The translations under genes were made by a program, and so were the position numbers. DNA of 46,315 nt. It comes from Oxalobacteraceae bacterium (lineage in GTDB: Bacteria; Pseudomonadota; Gammaproteobacteria; Burkholderiales; Burkholderiaceae_D). The notes beneath the pieces are model-generated. The model did no database searches. It was not told the origin of the DNA and was given only the letters and a program-made list of their open reading frames with translations. Below, one piece after another: positions 9,614 through 19,825 of the stretch. The DNA lies in contig JAJTGC010000008.1 in NCBI GenBank assembly GCA_021298975.1, positions 1-46,315 of the forward strand, read 5' to 3'. Positions within the stretch are counted from its first letter, which is position 1. The number at the start of each line of letters is the position of its first letter.

Positions 9614-10621
9614 ATGAAACCCAAACGAGACGCTTCGGAACCACCTGTACAGGAAGATTCGGAGTTTATGTCGCTCTCATCCGAGCAGGCAGCACTCGAT
9701 GAGGACCCAGAGCTCGAAGCGGCTGACGAGGTTCAAGAAGTCGCGGAGAGTCTTCAGGATTTTCGATCAGTACTCAACTCGGAGCTTGCCTCGGACGCCA
9801 CTCAGCGGTACTTGAACCAAATCGGTTTGCGGCCCCTGCTCAGTGTTGAGGAGGAGATTCACTTTTCCACACTGGCCAAACAGGGTGATTTTCCTGCGCG
9901 CCAAAAAATGATCGAGCACAATCTCAGGCTGGTCGTGTCCATTGCCAAGCACTACACCAACCGCGGCGTCATCCTGCTCGATCTGATTGAGGAAGGCAAT
10001 CTTGGTCTCATGCATGCGATCGAAAAATTCGAGCCCGAGCGCGGATTTCGTTTTTCTACCTACGCGACTTGGTGGATACGGCAGAGCATCGAGCGCGCCA
10101 TCATGAATCAGGCTCGAACCATACGTCTGCCGGTACACCGGATTCGTGAGCTTAACCTTGTTTTGCGTGCCAAATATCACCTCGAGGCAAGGCTTTCTGA
10201 TGGCCATGATGCGAGGATCGAAGATATCGCCCACTTGGTCGAGCGCAGCGTTGAAGAGATCAATGCCATTCTCGGCATGGCCGAGCATGTGTCGTCGCTC
10301 GATACCCCAATTGATGGCGATCCGCAGTCCAGTCTTCTGGATCTGTTGGCCGATGCCTCCGAGGGTGGGCCTGAAACCGACGCAGAGCAGCACGAAATGA
10401 TCTTGCTGGTGCGCCACTGGCTTGACACCATACCGATCAAGCAGAAGCAGGTCATCATGCGCCGGTTTGGCCTTGGGCATGCCCATCCTGCGACCCTGGA
10501 TGAGTTGGCCGACGAGATGGGTCTCACCAGAGAACGCGTACGGCAGATTCAGCAGGAGGGTCTGGTTCGCCTGAAAAAAACCATGATGGCCCGTGGTATC
10601 AGCAAGGACTCTCTGCTTTGA
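9614..10621 (+). CDS. rpoS: RNA polymerase sigma factor RpoS
   Basis: This is the stationary-phase and general-stress sigma factor. From the ATG at 9614 (AAGGG ribosome site just upstream) it has 335 residues, the usual size. An acidic region 1 of about 55 residues precedes [11 protein letters not shown] (region 1.2). Region 2 contains [17 protein letters not shown] and the -10-recognising [21 protein letters not shown]. Region 3 and the region 4.2 helix-turn-helix ([21 protein letters not shown]) follow. An earlier in-frame ATG inside nlpD (9512) is rejected because it adds unrelated sequence. The gene is the fourth in surE-pcm-nlpD-rpoS; in E. coli the main rpoS promoter sits inside nlpD, and the same may hold here. 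Confidence 0.96.
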   Translation: MKPKRDASEPPVQEDSEFMSLSSEQAALDEDPELEAADEVQEVAESLQDFRSVLNSELASDATQRYLNQIGLRPLLSVEEEIHFSTLAKQGDFPARQKMIEHNLRLVVSIAKHYTNRGVILLDLIEEGNLGLMHAIEKFEPERGFRFSTYATWWIRQSIERAIMNQARTIRLPVHRIRELNLVLRAKYHLEARLSDGHDARIEDIAHLVERSVEEINAILGMAEHVSSLDTPIDGDPQSSLLDLLADASEGGPETDAEQHEMILLVRHWLDTIPIKQKQVIMRRFGLGHAHPATLDELADEMGLTRERVRQIQQEGLVRLKKTMMARGISKDSLL

Positions 10622-10691
10622 TGGCTGTGCTGATTTCTGATAGCCGGATCCATCCCGATCCGGCTGACCAAACGCGGTCAGGCTCGGCCAT

Positions 10692-10722
10692 TTGCTTGCT
10701 TGCAAGGCATCAGCGTTAAAAT
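10692..10722 (+). promoter_or_regulatory. Possible sigma70 promoter for rlmD
   Basis: A TAAAAT -10-like hexamer lies at 10717-10722, 48 bp before the rlmD ATG. TTGCTT copies at 10692 and 10696 give spacers of 19 and 15 bp, neither ideal. The 148-bp gap after rpoS supports an independent promoter here. Confidence 0.35.
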
Positions 10723-10769
10723 CAGCAGCCCAAGACGCTGCACCTATCCCCGTTTTTTTCATTAAATCT

Positions 10770-12122
10770 ATGCATGACAGTTTGCTCGACATCGAGTCCC
10801 TCGACATGGAAGCGCGCGGCGTGGGACATCTCGTCAACGAGGATGGCAGTCCCGGCAAAGTGATTTTTGTTGAAGGTGCGCTGCCTGGAGAGCGGGTCCG
10901 TTTCAAGTCCTACCGCAGAAAAGCCAAGTGGGAAGCGGCCGACATGACGGAGTTATTGCGCGAGTCGTCGCTGCGCGCCAAACCGCGGTGCGCGTATTTT
11001 GGCATCTGCGGTGGTTGCGCGATGCAGCACCTGAACGTGCCGGCACAGGTCGCGATCAAGCAGCGTGTACTCGAAGATGCTTTGCACCATCTGGGCAAAG
11101 TCGATGCGGAGATGATTTTTCGTCCCATACACGGTCCTGCCTGGGGATATCGCTATCGCGCACGCTTGTCGGTGCGTCACGTCGCTAAAAAAGGTGGCGT
11201 GCTGATTGGCTTTCATGAGCGCGGCTCGGGCTTTATCGCAGACATGAAAAGCTGCGAGATTTTGCCGCAAGCCGTGTCACGAATGCTGGTGCCATTACGG
11301 TCCTTGATTGCGGGTTTGTCCATCCGTGATCGTGTGCCGCAAATCGAGCTGGCGGTGGGGGAGCAAGAAGGAAAGCAAATCATCGTGATGGTTTTGCGTG
11401 TGATTGAACCACCCAGTGAGCCCGACAAGGCGCAACTGATTGCATTCGCCAAACAATGGTCGGTTCATTTCTGGTTGCAATCCAAAGGGCCTGATACGGC
11501 GCTGCCTTTTTACCCACCCGACAGCACCCTGGCCTATGCCTTACCCGAGTTTGGCGTCAGCATGCCATTCAGGCCGACGGATTTTACGCAGGTCAATCAC
11601 CAAATCAATCGCGTCCTGGTTGAGCGGGCGCTGCGCTTGCTGGACGTGCAGTCCACCGATCGTGTGGCGGACTTGTTTTGCGGGTTGGGAAATTTCACTT
11701 TACCGCTAGCGACCCGGGCGGCCGAGGTGGTTGGTATCGAGGGCAGCCCTGCGCTTACAGAGCGTTCACTGCAAAATGCTCGCGCCAACGGACTCGATAA
11801 AAAAACGATTTTTTACAATCGCAATCTTTTTGAATGTTCGGTACAGGATTTGCGCTTGCTCGGTCGGTTTGACCGCATGCTGATTGACCCACCGCGCGAG
11901 GGTGCGATGGACGTGTGTCAAGCCATTGCCGAGCTTGCCAGGGAAGATCCCGCAGCGAGTCCGAAACGAATTGTCTATGTATCTTGCAATCCAGCCACGC
12001 TGGCACGCGATGCCGGTACGCTCGTCCACGCGGGTGGTTATGCATTGACTGGCGCTGGCGTGATTAATATGTTTCCGCACACCGCTCACGTGGAATCCAT
12101 CGCCGTTTTTGACCGCCCATAA
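10770..12122 (+). CDS. rlmD: 23S rRNA (uracil1939-C5)-methyltransferase RlmD
   Basis: RlmD makes m5U1939 in 23S rRNA using SAM. The 450-residue protein starts with a TRAM-like RNA-binding domain (about 1-65). Iron-sulfur cysteines Cys74, Cys80, Cys83 ([10 protein letters not shown]) and Cys162 are spaced as in E. coli RumA/RlmD. The C-terminal methyltransferase fold has [23 protein letters not shown] and the catalytic-cysteine motif [12 protein letters not shown]. The start at 10770 is chosen because [18 protein letters not shown] matches the family N terminus. It faces the convergent yccA-like gene across a bidirectional terminator. Confidence 0.94.
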   Translation: MHDSLLDIESLDMEARGVGHLVNEDGSPGKVIFVEGALPGERVRFKSYRRKAKWEAADMTELLRESSLRAKPRCAYFGICGGCAMQHLNVPAQVAIKQRVLEDALHHLGKVDAEMIFRPIHGPAWGYRYRARLSVRHVAKKGGVLIGFHERGSGFIADMKSCEILPQAVSRMLVPLRSLIAGLSIRDRVPQIELAVGEQEGKQIIVMVLRVIEPPSEPDKAQLIAFAKQWSVHFWLQSKGPDTALPFYPPDSTLAYALPEFGVSMPFRPTDFTQVNHQINRVLVERALRLLDVQSTDRVADLFCGLGNFTLPLATRAAEVVGIEGSPALTERSLQNARANGLDKKTIFYNRNLFECSVQDLRLLGRFDRMLIDPPREGAMDVCQAIAELAREDPAASPKRIVYVSCNPATLARDAGTLVHAGGYALTGAGVINMFPHTAHVESIAVFDRP

Positions 12123-12149
12123 AAAACGCCGGCAGGTCGCCGGCGTCTT
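12121..12149. terminator. Bidirectional rho-independent terminator
   Basis: A stem of eight pairs (arms 12126-12133 ACGCCGGC and 12139-12146 GCCGGCGT) with a 5-nt loop is flanked by A6 on the left and TCTT on the right. It lies between the convergent rlmD and Bax-inhibitor-like genes. The A-tract gives a good U-tract for the minus-strand transcript, and the hairpin can also end rlmD. Confidence 0.85.
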
Positions 12150-12169
12150 GAGGCATGACTGTTCGCGTA

Positions 12170-12862
12170 TCAGTCGCGCTCGCCACCAAAAATGCCCAGC
12201 AGTGCCAGCAAGTTGACGAATACGTTGTACAGGCTGAGGTAAATGGCCAGTGTCGCCGAGATGTAATTCGTTTCGCCGCCGTTGATGACGCGCTGAACAT
12301 CAAACAGGATATACGCCGAGAAAATCACCACGGCAATCGCCGAAATAACGATCTGCAAAGCAGGCATTTGCAGGAAAATATTGGCCACGGCTGCCAGCAA
12401 GATCACGATGACGCCGGCAAACAACCAGCTCGAGAGTCCCGAAAAATCACGCTTGCTGGTGGTGGCAATGCTCGCCATCGTTGCGAAGACAATCGCCGTA
12501 CCCCCAAAAGCAGTCATGATCAGCGATGCGCCGTTGGAGAAGTGCAGGATGTGTCCGATCATGCGCGACAGCATCAAGCCCATGAAAAATGTGAACCCCA
12601 GAAGCACGGCAACGCCTATGGGTGAGTTTTTCGTTCTTTCAATGACGTAGAAAAATCCGAACGCAATGGCCATGAAAGCCAGGAAGCCGAGGAAAGGACT
12701 GCCGCTCATGAATGAGAAACTCATCTGAACACCGATCCAGGCCCCCAGCACCGTTGGGATCATGGATAGCGCCAGCAGCCAGTAGGTGTTGCGAAGCACG
12801 CGGTGGCGAACCGCGATCAATTCGCCCGATGTCTCGTAAGTGGTCTGGAAGGGTTGGTTCAT
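12170..12862 (-). CDS. Bax inhibitor-1 / YccA family membrane protein
   Basis: This 230-residue inner-membrane protein has about seven hydrophobic helices, including YWLLALSMIPTVLGAWIG, PFLGFLAFMAIAFGFFYVIE, IGVAVLLGFTFFMGLMLS and AGVIVILLAAVANIFL. It ends in the BI-1 signature region where the phrase SAYILFDVQRVINGG contains the conserved acidic residue implicated in proton/calcium sensing in the family. E. coli YccA interacts with FtsH and modulates its proteolysis. Here the FtsH-regulating hflKC genes lie about 12 kb away, so a link is only an inference. A strong AGGAGG ribosome site (12867-12872, minus strand) precedes the ATG. Confidence 0.93.
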   Translation of the reverse strand: MNQPFQTTYETSGELIAVRHRVLRNTYWLLALSMIPTVLGAWIGVQMSFSFMSGSPFLGFLAFMAIAFGFFYVIERTKNSPIGVAVLLGFTFFMGLMLSRMIGHILHFSNGASLIMTAFGGTAIVFATMASIATTSKRDFSGLSSWLFAGVIVILLAAVANIFLQMPALQIVISAIAVVIFSAYILFDVQRVINGGETNYISATLAIYLSLYNVFVNLLALLGIFGGERD

Positions 12863-12884
12863 GGGTCCTCCTGTTGTGGAATTA

Positions 12885-12914
12885 ATAACAGCCCAAAATC
12901 AAAGAGGCTGTCAA
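12885..12914 (-). promoter_or_regulatory. Sigma70-type promoter of the yccA-like gene
   Basis: On the minus strand a consensus -35 TTGACA (12914-12909) is followed after 18 bp by TGTTAT (12890-12885). A perfect AGGAGG ribosome site lies between it and the ATG at 12862. Confidence 0.7.
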
Positions 12915-13015
12915 AACGCTAATTTAACTGAATTTTAGAGAATGCGTCCAGCCGCGATTTTCGAGGGCTGCAGCGGCGTTTGCCGGCACTGACGGGTCAT
13001 TTTACACGGCTTTCA

Positions 13016-13024
13016 TGCTAGAAT
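13016..13024 (+). promoter_or_regulatory. Extended -10 promoter element for ndk
   Basis: TGC-TAGAAT is an extended -10 (TGn plus 5/6 TATAAT) in the gap between the divergent yccA-like gene and ndk. No good -35 is visible. It predicts a leader of about 65 nt. Confidence 0.5.
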
Positions 13025-13097
13025 GTTTGGCTAATCAGAGCAGGTACACACGCTCAAATGAATCCTTAACCCGTTAATTTTATTGGAGTTTTTACAG

Positions 13098-13523
13098 ATG
13101 GCAATCGAGCGCACCCTGTCGATCATCAAGCCGGATGCTGTGGCAAAGAATGTTATCGGTCAAATCTACAGCCGTTTCGAAGGCGCTGGCCTGAAAATCA
13201 TTGCGGCGCGCATGGTGCAATTATCCCGTGCTGAGGCTGAAGGCTTCTACGCGGTGCACCGCGAGCGTCCGTTTTTCAAGGATTTGGTCGACTTCATGAT
13301 TTCAGGGCCTGTCATGGTGCAAGCTCTGGAGGGCGAAAATGCCATTCTGAAAAACCGTGATTTGATGGGCGCAACCGACCCGAAGAAAGCAGACAAAGGC
13401 ACGATTCGCGCCGACTTTGCCGATTCCATCGATGCCAATGCCGTCCACGGTTCGGATGCACCCGAAACCGCACACGTCGAAATCAGCTATTTTTTCCCGG
13501 CGCTGAACGTTTATTCGCGCTGA
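13098..13523 (+). CDS. ndk: Nucleoside diphosphate kinase
   Basis: Ndk transfers gamma-phosphate between nucleoside triphosphates and diphosphates through a phosphohistidine. The 141-residue protein is exactly the usual length. It starts [15 protein letters not shown] and carries [12 protein letters not shown]-like [21 protein letters not shown] and the active-site [12 protein letters not shown] with the catalytic His. The ATG at 13098 is preferred to an upstream TTG (13083). rlmN follows, as in many betaproteobacteria. Confidence 0.97.
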   Translation: MAIERTLSIIKPDAVAKNVIGQIYSRFEGAGLKIIAARMVQLSRAEAEGFYAVHRERPFFKDLVDFMISGPVMVQALEGENAILKNRDLMGATDPKKADKGTIRADFADSIDANAVHGSDAPETAHVEISYFFPALNVYSR

Positions 13524-13540
13524 GCGTTGGTTCTGGCCTC

Positions 13541-13565
13541 GCCAGCGTGAAGTTTTCACACTGGC
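13541..13565 (+). terminator. Hairpin after ndk, possible attenuator or weak terminator
   Basis: Arms 13541-13551 and 13555-13565 pair in 10 of 11 positions (one C-A mismatch) around a 3-nt loop, 18 bp past the ndk stop. No proper T-tract follows, so it may only reduce read-through to rlmN or stabilise the ndk 3' end. Confidence 0.4.
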
Positions 13566-13637
13566 GCAGGTTTGCTTGGGGCGCCTGATGGCGAGCTCAC
13601 TGACCCGGATGCACGTGATTCACGCGAGGCACCTTTT

Positions 13638-14795
13638 ATGACGGCAATCACCAATCTGTTGGACCTCGACCCGGATGCTCTGGTGAACTGGTGTCAGTCA
13701 CACGGTGAGAAAGCGTTTCGCGCACGTCAATTGCAGCGCTGGATTCATCAATTCGGCGAGAGCGATTTTGAGGCAATGACGGATCTCGCCAAGTCCTTGC
13801 GCGACAAACTGCGCGATCTGGCGACAGTCGCGGCGCCCGCTGTCATCAGCGACCACACCTCGGCCGACGGTACCCGCAAATGGTTATTTGATGTCGGTAA
13901 TGGCAATGCGGTGGAGGCCGTTTTTATCCCTGAAGCCAATCGCGGCACATTATGCGTATCGACGCAGGCTGGTTGTGCGGTGAATTGTCGTTTCTGCTCC
14001 ACCGGCAAACAGGGGTTTTCGCGAAATCTGAGCGCGGGAGAAATTATCGGGCAATTGTGGGCGGCAGAATTCATGCTCCGCCGCAGCAAGGGCGTCGCTG
14101 CCGGGCCTAAAGGCGAGCGCCAGATTACCAACGTGGTTTTGATGGGCATGGGCGAGCCCTTGCTCAATTACGAGCCATCCGTGACGGCGCTGAAACTCAT
14201 GCTCGACGACAACGCGTATGGGCTCTCGCGCAGGCGAGTGACGCTGTCCACCAGCGGTGTCATTCCGATGATGGACAAGCTCTCCCAGGACTGCGCGGTA
14301 GCGCTGGCCGTGTCATTGCATGCATCAAACGACCGATTGCGCGACGATCTTGTTCCGCTCAATAAAAAACATCCGCTTGCCGACCTGATGGCTGCCTGTG
14401 CCCGCTATCTCGAGTTTGCGCCGCGTGATTTCATCACGTTCGAGTACTGCATGCTGGAAGGTGTGAATGACAGCGACCAGCATGCGCGTGAACTGCTGGC
14501 GCTGGTCGCTTCGGTGTCCTGCAAATTCAATCTGATCCCGTTCAACCCTTTCCCGCAGTCCGGACTCAAGCGCTCATCGAACGCGCGCATACGCGCATTC
14601 GCGCAAATACTGATGGACGGCGGTATCGTGACCACGATTCGCAAGACCCGGGGCGATGATATCGACGCCGCTTGCGGTCAGCTCGCCGGGGAAGTACAGG
14701 ACCGCACTCGTGTTCGCGAGCGGATGCAAACGATGTCGGTGTATCAGGAAAAGTACGGTAAGGATTTTGGTCGCATCGTGGAGATTTCAGGGTGA
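13638..14795 (+). CDS. rlmN: Dual-specificity 23S rRNA / tRNA adenine-C2 methyltransferase RlmN
   Basis: RlmN is a radical-SAM enzyme that makes m2A2503 in 23S rRNA and m2A37 in some tRNAs. From ATG 13638 (GAGG ribosome site) it has 385 residues. The Fe-S binding CxxxCxxC is Cys113, Cys117, Cys120 in [17 protein letters not shown]. The mechanistic cysteines are Cys106 (LCVSTQ) and one near the C terminus in [24 protein letters not shown] and [10 protein letters not shown] are family motifs. An upstream in-frame start at 13572 adds an unconserved extension and is rejected. The stop overlaps the GTG of pilF, so the genes are coupled. Confidence 0.95.
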   Translation: MTAITNLLDLDPDALVNWCQSHGEKAFRARQLQRWIHQFGESDFEAMTDLAKSLRDKLRDLATVAAPAVISDHTSADGTRKWLFDVGNGNAVEAVFIPEANRGTLCVSTQAGCAVNCRFCSTGKQGFSRNLSAGEIIGQLWAAEFMLRRSKGVAAGPKGERQITNVVLMGMGEPLLNYEPSVTALKLMLDDNAYGLSRRRVTLSTSGVIPMMDKLSQDCAVALAVSLHASNDRLRDDLVPLNKKHPLADLMAACARYLEFAPRDFITFEYCMLEGVNDSDQHARELLALVASVSCKFNLIPFNPFPQSGLKRSSNARIRAFAQILMDGGIVTTIRKTRGDDIDAACGQLAGEVQDRTRVRERMQTMSVYQEKYGKDFGRIVEISG

Positions 14796-15559
14796 AGCGT
14801 TTCGGCTTTTTGTTGTTCGCAGGTCTGCTTGGTGCATGCGCTGCGCCCCACTTGTCCTCGCCCGCCCCGGTAGGGCAGGCCGACGTCAAACGGCGTACCG
14901 ATATTCGGCTTGAACTTGCTACCGCCTACTTTACCAGTGGTCAGGCCGAAGTCGCGCTACAAGAACTTAACCGCGCGCTTGAACTTAGTCCGCGCCGCGC
15001 CGATGTGCTTGGCCTGCGGGGCCTGGTTCTGATGCAGGTCGGTGACAGTGAGGCGGCGGGTGAGAGTCTGCGCGACGCGCTGCGCATCGAGCCGGACAAT
15101 CCTTCGCTTCAGAACAACATGGGCTGGATCCTGTGTCAGAGGGGCGAGTTCGACAAGGCGATGGTGTATTTCGAGCGCGCGCTGTCGACAAAATCCTACG
15201 CTTCGCCCGAGAAAGCGCTGGTCAACGCTGGACTATGCCGCCTGCGTCAGGGACAGGCTTCCCAGGCTGAGGTTTTCCTTCGGCGGGCGCTTGATGCCGA
15301 GCCGTCGAATCTGCAGGCGCACGCCGGCCTGGCTCGTCTGGCTTATGATCGCGCCGACTACGCACGTTCCCGCAGTCACTTGCTGAAAGTGATCGAGAGC
15401 GAGCAGGCAGTTGCAGAAAATTTTTTGATGGCGGTTCTCATTGAGCGCAAGCGCGGCGATGCCGCTTCCGAGCAGAGTCTTTTGGCGCAATGGCGTCGGC
15501 GCTTCCCGGAGTCCCCGCAGTTGACCGCATATATTCGTGGCGAAACCGATGACAAGTAA
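14792..15559 (+). CDS. pilF: Type IV pilus biogenesis/stability lipoprotein PilF (PilW), TPR protein
   Basis: PilF is an outer-membrane lipoprotein that helps assemble the PilQ secretin. The 255-residue product begins with a signal sequence and lipobox LLGAC (Cys16). It then has about five tetratricopeptide repeats, with typical phrases [54 protein letters not shown] and [21 protein letters not shown]. The GTG start at 14792 overlaps the rlmN stop. The rlmN-pilF-rodZ-ispG-hisS order matches that of Pseudomonas and many betaproteobacteria. Other pil genes are not in the window. Confidence 0.88.
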   Translation: MKRFGFLLFAGLLGACAAPHLSSPAPVGQADVKRRTDIRLELATAYFTSGQAEVALQELNRALELSPRRADVLGLRGLVLMQVGDSEAAGESLRDALRIEPDNPSLQNNMGWILCQRGEFDKAMVYFERALSTKSYASPEKALVNAGLCRLRQGQASQAEVFLRRALDAEPSNLQAHAGLARLAYDRADYARSRSHLLKVIESEQAVAENFLMAVLIERKRGDAASEQSLLAQWRRRFPESPQLTAYIRGETDDK

Positions 15560-16535
15560 CGAGAACGACACACAATCCCAGGCGTCGGCGACCGCGACCC
15601 CGGAGGCCGCGCACGCGCCGGTTGCCGTGAACCTGGCAGCTTCCGCCGTGCCGCATGCCTCGGAACCATTGTTGATGGCTGGCGCTGTTGAAATGCAGCC
15701 CGAATTAGTCGCGGTATTGCCCGGTGAAATGCAGCCCGAACCAGCGGCGGTATTACCCGGTGAACTGCTGGCCGCGCGTCGTCATGAATTGCGATGGACG
15801 CTGGAAGCGGTATCTCAGCGCCTCAAGCTTGCACCCAGGCAGATCACCGCGATTGAGGCCAATGATTTCGCATCATTGCCTGGCATGGCCAGTGTGCGCG
15901 GTTTCATTCGTGCCTACGCAAAACTGCTCGAGCTTGATCCGGTGCCGCTGCTTGCGATGTTGTCCAATGAAGCCAATCCCGCGATTGATCCGATCATCCT
16001 GCGCCGACCGCTTCCGTCACGCGGTTTTCCGGGACGTCGCTACTCTCCGCCCAGCGTGCATCGTCGCGGATCGCGGCGGCTCTCGGGTTTCGCACTGCTG
16101 GTGATGGTCTTTGTCGGTGCGCTGGCTTTCGCGGCTTATCGCCAAGGCCTTCCGACGATCAATTTTGATGTGTCAAGTTTGGGTACCCTTTTCAGCTCCT
16201 GGAAAGATAGGGCTGAGCCTGCTCAGAGCGAGGCAACCGATCAGCCAGAGTCGGCACCTGCAGCTGCGGTGGTTGCTGACCAAACATCGGTGGATCCTTC
16301 TCGTTTGCTCGAGCTGAAATTGCGTGAGGATGCGTGGGTGGAGATCAGCGCCCTTAACGGCAACAAGCTCGTATCGCGATTGATGAGAGCGGGAACGACC
16401 GAGCGCTTTGATGTGAGCGAGCCCGTCATACTGGTGGTTGGCAATGCCAGTGGCGTCGAGGCCAACCTGCGCGGACAGCCACTGAACCTGCGCGCCGTTG
16501 CGCGCGATAATGTTTCCAAGCTCAGCCTCAAGTGA
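15549..16535 (+). CDS. rodZ: RodZ-like helix-turn-helix membrane protein
   Basis: RodZ links MreB to the cell-wall elongation machinery. The N-terminal 70 residues are Ala/Pro-rich. A helix-turn-helix domain follows ([22 protein letters not shown] to [14 protein letters not shown], about 68-135). Then come a basic stretch, one membrane helix ([20 protein letters not shown], about 178-200), a linker, and a C-terminal DUF4115 beta domain ([18 protein letters not shown] to [17 protein letters not shown]). A 12-residue segment ([12 protein letters not shown]) is duplicated in tandem before the HTH. The ATG at 15549 is preferred over GTG 15537. It overlaps the pilF stop by 11 bp. Confidence 0.87.
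   Translation: MTSNENDTQSQASATATPEAAHAPVAVNLAASAVPHASEPLLMAGAVEMQPELVAVLPGEMQPEPAAVLPGELLAARRHELRWTLEAVSQRLKLAPRQITAIEANDFASLPGMASVRGFIRAYAKLLELDPVPLLAMLSNEANPAIDPIILRRPLPSRGFPGRRYSPPSVHRRGSRRLSGFALLVMVFVGALAFAAYRQGLPTINFDVSSLGTLFSSWKDRAEPAQSEATDQPESAPAAAVVADQTSVDPSRLLELKLREDAWVEISALNGNKLVSRLMRAGTTERFDVSEPVILVVGNASGVEANLRGQPLNLRAVARDNVSKLSLK
15690..15761 (+). repeat. 36-bp in-frame tandem duplication inside rodZ
   Basis: Two 36-bp units, 15690-15725 and 15726-15761, share most bases and encode [12 protein letters not shown] and [12 protein letters not shown] just before the helix-turn-helix domain. The repeat lengthens the disordered N-terminal part without breaking the frame. Confidence 0.9.
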
Positions 16536-16543
16536 GCCTACGC

Positions 16544-17809
16544 ATGAACAAGCATTCAACCGATGTCGAGATACCCGCCGGCCCCGCTGCAAAACGCGTA
16601 ACGCGGCAAGTGAGAATTCATCACGGCACGCGTGAGGTCTTTGTCGGCGGTAATGCGCCGGTGGTTGTGCAATCCATGACAAACACCGATACCGTCGATG
16701 CGGTCGGTACGGCGATTCAAATCAAAGAGCTCGCGAGAGCCGGGTCTGAACTCGTTCGCATCACCGTGAATACGCCCGAAGCGGCAGCAGCGGTGCCCGC
16801 GATACGTGAACAACTCGATCGCATGGATGTCGACGTACCCCTGATCGGTGATTTTCACTACAACGGACACCAGTTACTGACGGCTTTCCCGGCCTGTGCC
16901 GAAGCGCTGTCCAAGTACCGTATCAATCCAGGTAATGTAGGGCAGGGTGCAAAGCGCGACACGCAGTTCGCGCAGATGATTGAGGTCGCGTGCCGGTACG
17001 ACAAACCGGTGCGCATCGGAGTGAACTGGGGCAGTCTCGATCAGGCACTCCTTGCACGCATCATGGACGAAAATGCACTGCGGCCCGAACCTTTCTCGTC
17101 GCAGTCGGTCATGTATGAGGCCTTGGTGACGTCTGCGTTGGAAAATGCGCAGCGCGCAGAAGAACTTGGCTTGCCCGGCGATCGAATCACGCTCTCATGC
17201 AAGGTCTCTGGCGTGCAAGATCTGATCGCGGTTTACCGCGAACTCGCCAAACGATGTGACTATCCTTTGCATCTGGGTCTTACCGAGGCGGGTATGGGCA
17301 GCAAGGGTATCGTCGCATCGACGGCGGCCTTGTCCGTGTTACTGCAGGAAGGCATCGGTGACACCATTCGGATTTCTCTCACGCCGGAGCCGGGTGGAGA
17401 CCGAACCCGCGAGGTGATCGTGGCTCAGGAAATCCTGCAAACCATGGGATTGCGAAAATTTACGCCGATGGTCATTGCTTGTCCCGGCTGCGGACGGACG
17501 ACCTCTACCGTATTTCAGGAACTTGCCGATCGCATTCAGACCTATTTACGTGATCAGATGCCGCTCTGGAAGACAGCCTATCCCGGTGTCGAGGAAATGA
17601 ATGTGGCGGTCATGGGCTGCATCGTCAACGGTCCCGGTGAATCCAAGCACGCCCACCTTGGTATCAGTCTGCCGGGCACCGGGGAATCGCCGGCGGCGCC
17701 CGTTTTCGTCGACGGTCAGAAATCCGTCACCCTGCGGGGCGAACATATTGCTGAAGAGTTTCAGGCCATCGTGCTTGACTATGTAAAGACACGTTATGGC
17801 AGATCCTAA
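16544..17809 (+). CDS. ispG: 4-hydroxy-3-methylbut-2-enyl diphosphate synthase (IspG/GcpE)
   Basis: IspG is the Fe-S enzyme of the methylerythritol phosphate pathway that converts MEcPP to HMBPP. The 421-residue protein has a TIM-barrel half starting with [15 protein letters not shown] and the barrel motif DFHYNGH. It carries the three cluster cysteines in [10 protein letters not shown] and [10 protein letters not shown], the last also containing the conserved Glu ligand. The length is that of the betaproteobacterial form, which has an insertion relative to E. coli (372). The ATG at 16544 is chosen over a GTG at 16532 that overlaps rodZ. hisS starts inside its last codons. Confidence 0.96.
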   Translation: MNKHSTDVEIPAGPAAKRVTRQVRIHHGTREVFVGGNAPVVVQSMTNTDTVDAVGTAIQIKELARAGSELVRITVNTPEAAAAVPAIREQLDRMDVDVPLIGDFHYNGHQLLTAFPACAEALSKYRINPGNVGQGAKRDTQFAQMIEVACRYDKPVRIGVNWGSLDQALLARIMDENALRPEPFSSQSVMYEALVTSALENAQRAEELGLPGDRITLSCKVSGVQDLIAVYRELAKRCDYPLHLGLTEAGMGSKGIVASTAALSVLLQEGIGDTIRISLTPEPGGDRTREVIVAQEILQTMGLRKFTPMVIACPGCGRTTSTVFQELADRIQTYLRDQMPLWKTAYPGVEEMNVAVMGCIVNGPGESKHAHLGISLPGTGESPAAPVFVDGQKSVTLRGEHIAEEFQAIVLDYVKTRYGRS

Positions 17810-19157
17810 AAAAACTGAAAAAATCGTTGGCGTCAAAGGCATGAACGATATCTTGCCGGACGACGCACCCTTGTGGGAGCTGTTTGAAAATACCGTGCAA
17901 TCCGTGTTGCGCAGCTATGGTTATCAGCAAATACGTACACCGATTGTGGAGCCTACCGCCTTGTTTGCGCGCGGTCTGGGTGAAGTCACCGACATTGTCG
18001 AGAAAGAGATGTACTCATTCACTGACAGCATGAATGGTGATGCATTGACCTTGCGGCCCGAATGCACCGCAGGCGTCGTGCGATCTGTGCTCGAACATAA
18101 CCTGACGTATGACAGCCCGAAGCGGCTCTGGTACGAGGGTCCCATGTTCCGGCATGAGCGCCCGCAGCGGGGGCGCTACCGTCAGTTTCATCAGGTAGGC
18201 GCCGAGGCGGTGGGGTTTGCAGGACCAGACATTGACGCTGAACTCATCCTGCTGTGCCAGCGACTCTGGGATGACCTTGGTCTGACTGACATTCGCCTCG
18301 AGATCAACTCCATCGGTGACGCTGCGGAGCGACAGCGTCATCGTACCGATCTGATCGCGTATTTCGAGCAGCACCATGAACAGCTCGATGCAGATGCCCG
18401 GCGTCGTCTGCATACCAACCCTTTGCGCATCCTGGATACCAAAAACCCAGCAATGCAGGCACTCGTCAACGCTGCGCCGCAGTTGCTGGATTATCTCGGC
18501 GAGGAATCGCGTGCGCATTTCGAGGGTGTGCAGCGACTGCTGCGCCACAACAGCGTAGCGTTCACCATCAACCCTCGGCTGGTACGCGGGATGGACTACT
18601 ACAACCGTACGGTTTTCGAATGGATCACCGATCAGCTTGGCTCGCAAGGCACGGTCTGCGGTGGTGGTCGTTACGATCCACTGGTCGAAATTTTCGGTGG
18701 CAAGCCGACGCCTGCGGTTGGTTTTGCCATGGGAGTGGAAAGGCTGCTCGAGCTGATGAAAGTCGCCGGAGGCCATCTGTCGCGCAGCCAGTGTGATGTC
18801 TATCTGGTGCATCAGGGCGATGATGCTCAACTGCAGTCCTTCGTGATCGCCGAGCGTTTGCGCGATGCGGGTCTCGATGTTGTGCTACATTGCGCAGCGG
18901 CTGGCGGCCCGGGAAGTTTCAAATCGCAAATGAAACGTGCTGATGCGAGCGGGGCAGCTTACGCCATTATCCTCGGCGAGGATGAAATCGCCAGCGGTAC
19001 GGCAATCGTCAAGCATCTGCGTGAAGCGGACATGACCAATAATCAGCAAAGCGTCAGCCTCGAAGCGCTTGTCGATCATCTGATTGATCAAATGATCGGC
19101 GATGACGAGCACGATCACGGCCACCTGCACGCCGGCCAGTTACACACTCATCACTAA
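17796..19157 (+). CDS. hisS: Histidine-tRNA ligase with a histidine-rich C-terminal tail
   Basis: HisRS is a class II synthetase charging tRNA-His. Motif 2 is seen in [19 protein letters not shown]. The histidine-binding signatures [15 protein letters not shown] and [10 protein letters not shown], and motif 3 [14 protein letters not shown], follow. The C-terminal anticodon-binding domain starts near residue 335. The last 15 or so residues are unusual: seven histidines in [16 protein letters not shown]. At 453 residues it is about 30 longer than E. coli HisRS. The ATG overlaps ispG by 14 bp and yfgM follows after 7 bp. Confidence 0.96.
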   Translation: MADPKKTEKIVGVKGMNDILPDDAPLWELFENTVQSVLRSYGYQQIRTPIVEPTALFARGLGEVTDIVEKEMYSFTDSMNGDALTLRPECTAGVVRSVLEHNLTYDSPKRLWYEGPMFRHERPQRGRYRQFHQVGAEAVGFAGPDIDAELILLCQRLWDDLGLTDIRLEINSIGDAAERQRHRTDLIAYFEQHHEQLDADARRRLHTNPLRILDTKNPAMQALVNAAPQLLDYLGEESRAHFEGVQRLLRHNSVAFTINPRLVRGMDYYNRTVFEWITDQLGSQGTVCGGGRYDPLVEIFGGKPTPAVGFAMGVERLLELMKVAGGHLSRSQCDVYLVHQGDDAQLQSFVIAERLRDAGLDVVLHCAAAGGPGSFKSQMKRADASGAAYAIILGEDEIASGTAIVKHLREADMTNNQQSVSLEALVDHLIDQMIGDDEHDHGHLHAGQLHTHH

Positions 19158-19164
19158 AACGACT

Positions 19165-19812
19165 ATGGCATACGATCTTGAAGAGCAAGAACAACTCGCC
19201 ACGCTGAAAGCGTGGTGGAAGCAATACGGTAATCTCGTGACCTGGTTGGCCATCGCCGTGCTGGTGGCTTATGCGTCCTGGACTGGCTGGAAATACTATC
19301 AGCGCGAACAGGCATCCAAGGCAGCACTGCTTTACGAAGAAATCGTCAAGGCGGTCGAGGGCAAGGATCAGACCCGCCTGACACGTGCGACGGGCGATAT
19401 TCGCGAGCGCTATGCTCGTACGCCGTATGCGTCCATGGGCGCATTGCTGGCGGCAAAATCGGCATTCGACGTGAACGACCTGAAATCTGCCAAGGCCTAC
19501 CTGCAGTGGGTTATTGATCAAAGCAGCGGCGAGGAATACCAGGCCATAGCGCGCCTGCGTCTGGCCGGCTTGTTGCTTGATGAAAAAGCCTATGACGAGG
19601 GTCTCAAGCTCTTGTCTGCACCCTTTCCGGAGCAGTTTGCCGGACTGGTCGCCGACCGCCGCGGTGACTTGCTGTTTGCGCAAAACAAAGTCGACGATGC
19701 GCGCGCTGCATACCAACTGGCTCTGGAGAAAATCGAAGCAAAGAATCCCGCACGGCAGCTGATCCAGCTAAAGCTGGATGCGATTGGCGGCAGCGCCATC
19801 AAGGCCGGTTGA
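19165..19812 (+). CDS. YfgM-like membrane-anchored TPR protein
   Basis: YfgM is an ancillary subunit near SecYEG and the periplasmic chaperone PpiD. The 215-residue product has a cytosolic start (MAYDLEEQEQLATLKAWWKQYGN), one signal-anchor helix (LVTWLAIAVLVAYASWTGW, about 24-43) and a periplasmic TPR-like domain with RYARTPYASMGALLAAKSAF and LRLAGLLLDEKAYDEGLKLL. ATG 19165 is chosen because the upstream in-frame ATG (19102) lies inside hisS. The hisS-yfgM-bamB-der order is the same as in E. coli, which supports the call. Confidence 0.9.
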   Translation: MAYDLEEQEQLATLKAWWKQYGNLVTWLAIAVLVAYASWTGWKYYQREQASKAALLYEEIVKAVEGKDQTRLTRATGDIRERYARTPYASMGALLAAKSAFDVNDLKSAKAYLQWVIDQSSGEEYQAIARLRLAGLLLDEKAYDEGLKLLSAPFPEQFAGLVADRRGDLLFAQNKVDDARAAYQLALEKIEAKNPARQLIQLKLDAIGGSAIKAG

Positions 19813-19825
19813 GTGGAGCGCTGAG

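Noticed and set aside
12155-12650. Plus-strand frames opposite the yccA-like gene
   Set aside because: Charged, low-information translations antisense to a clear membrane protein with promoter and ribosome site.
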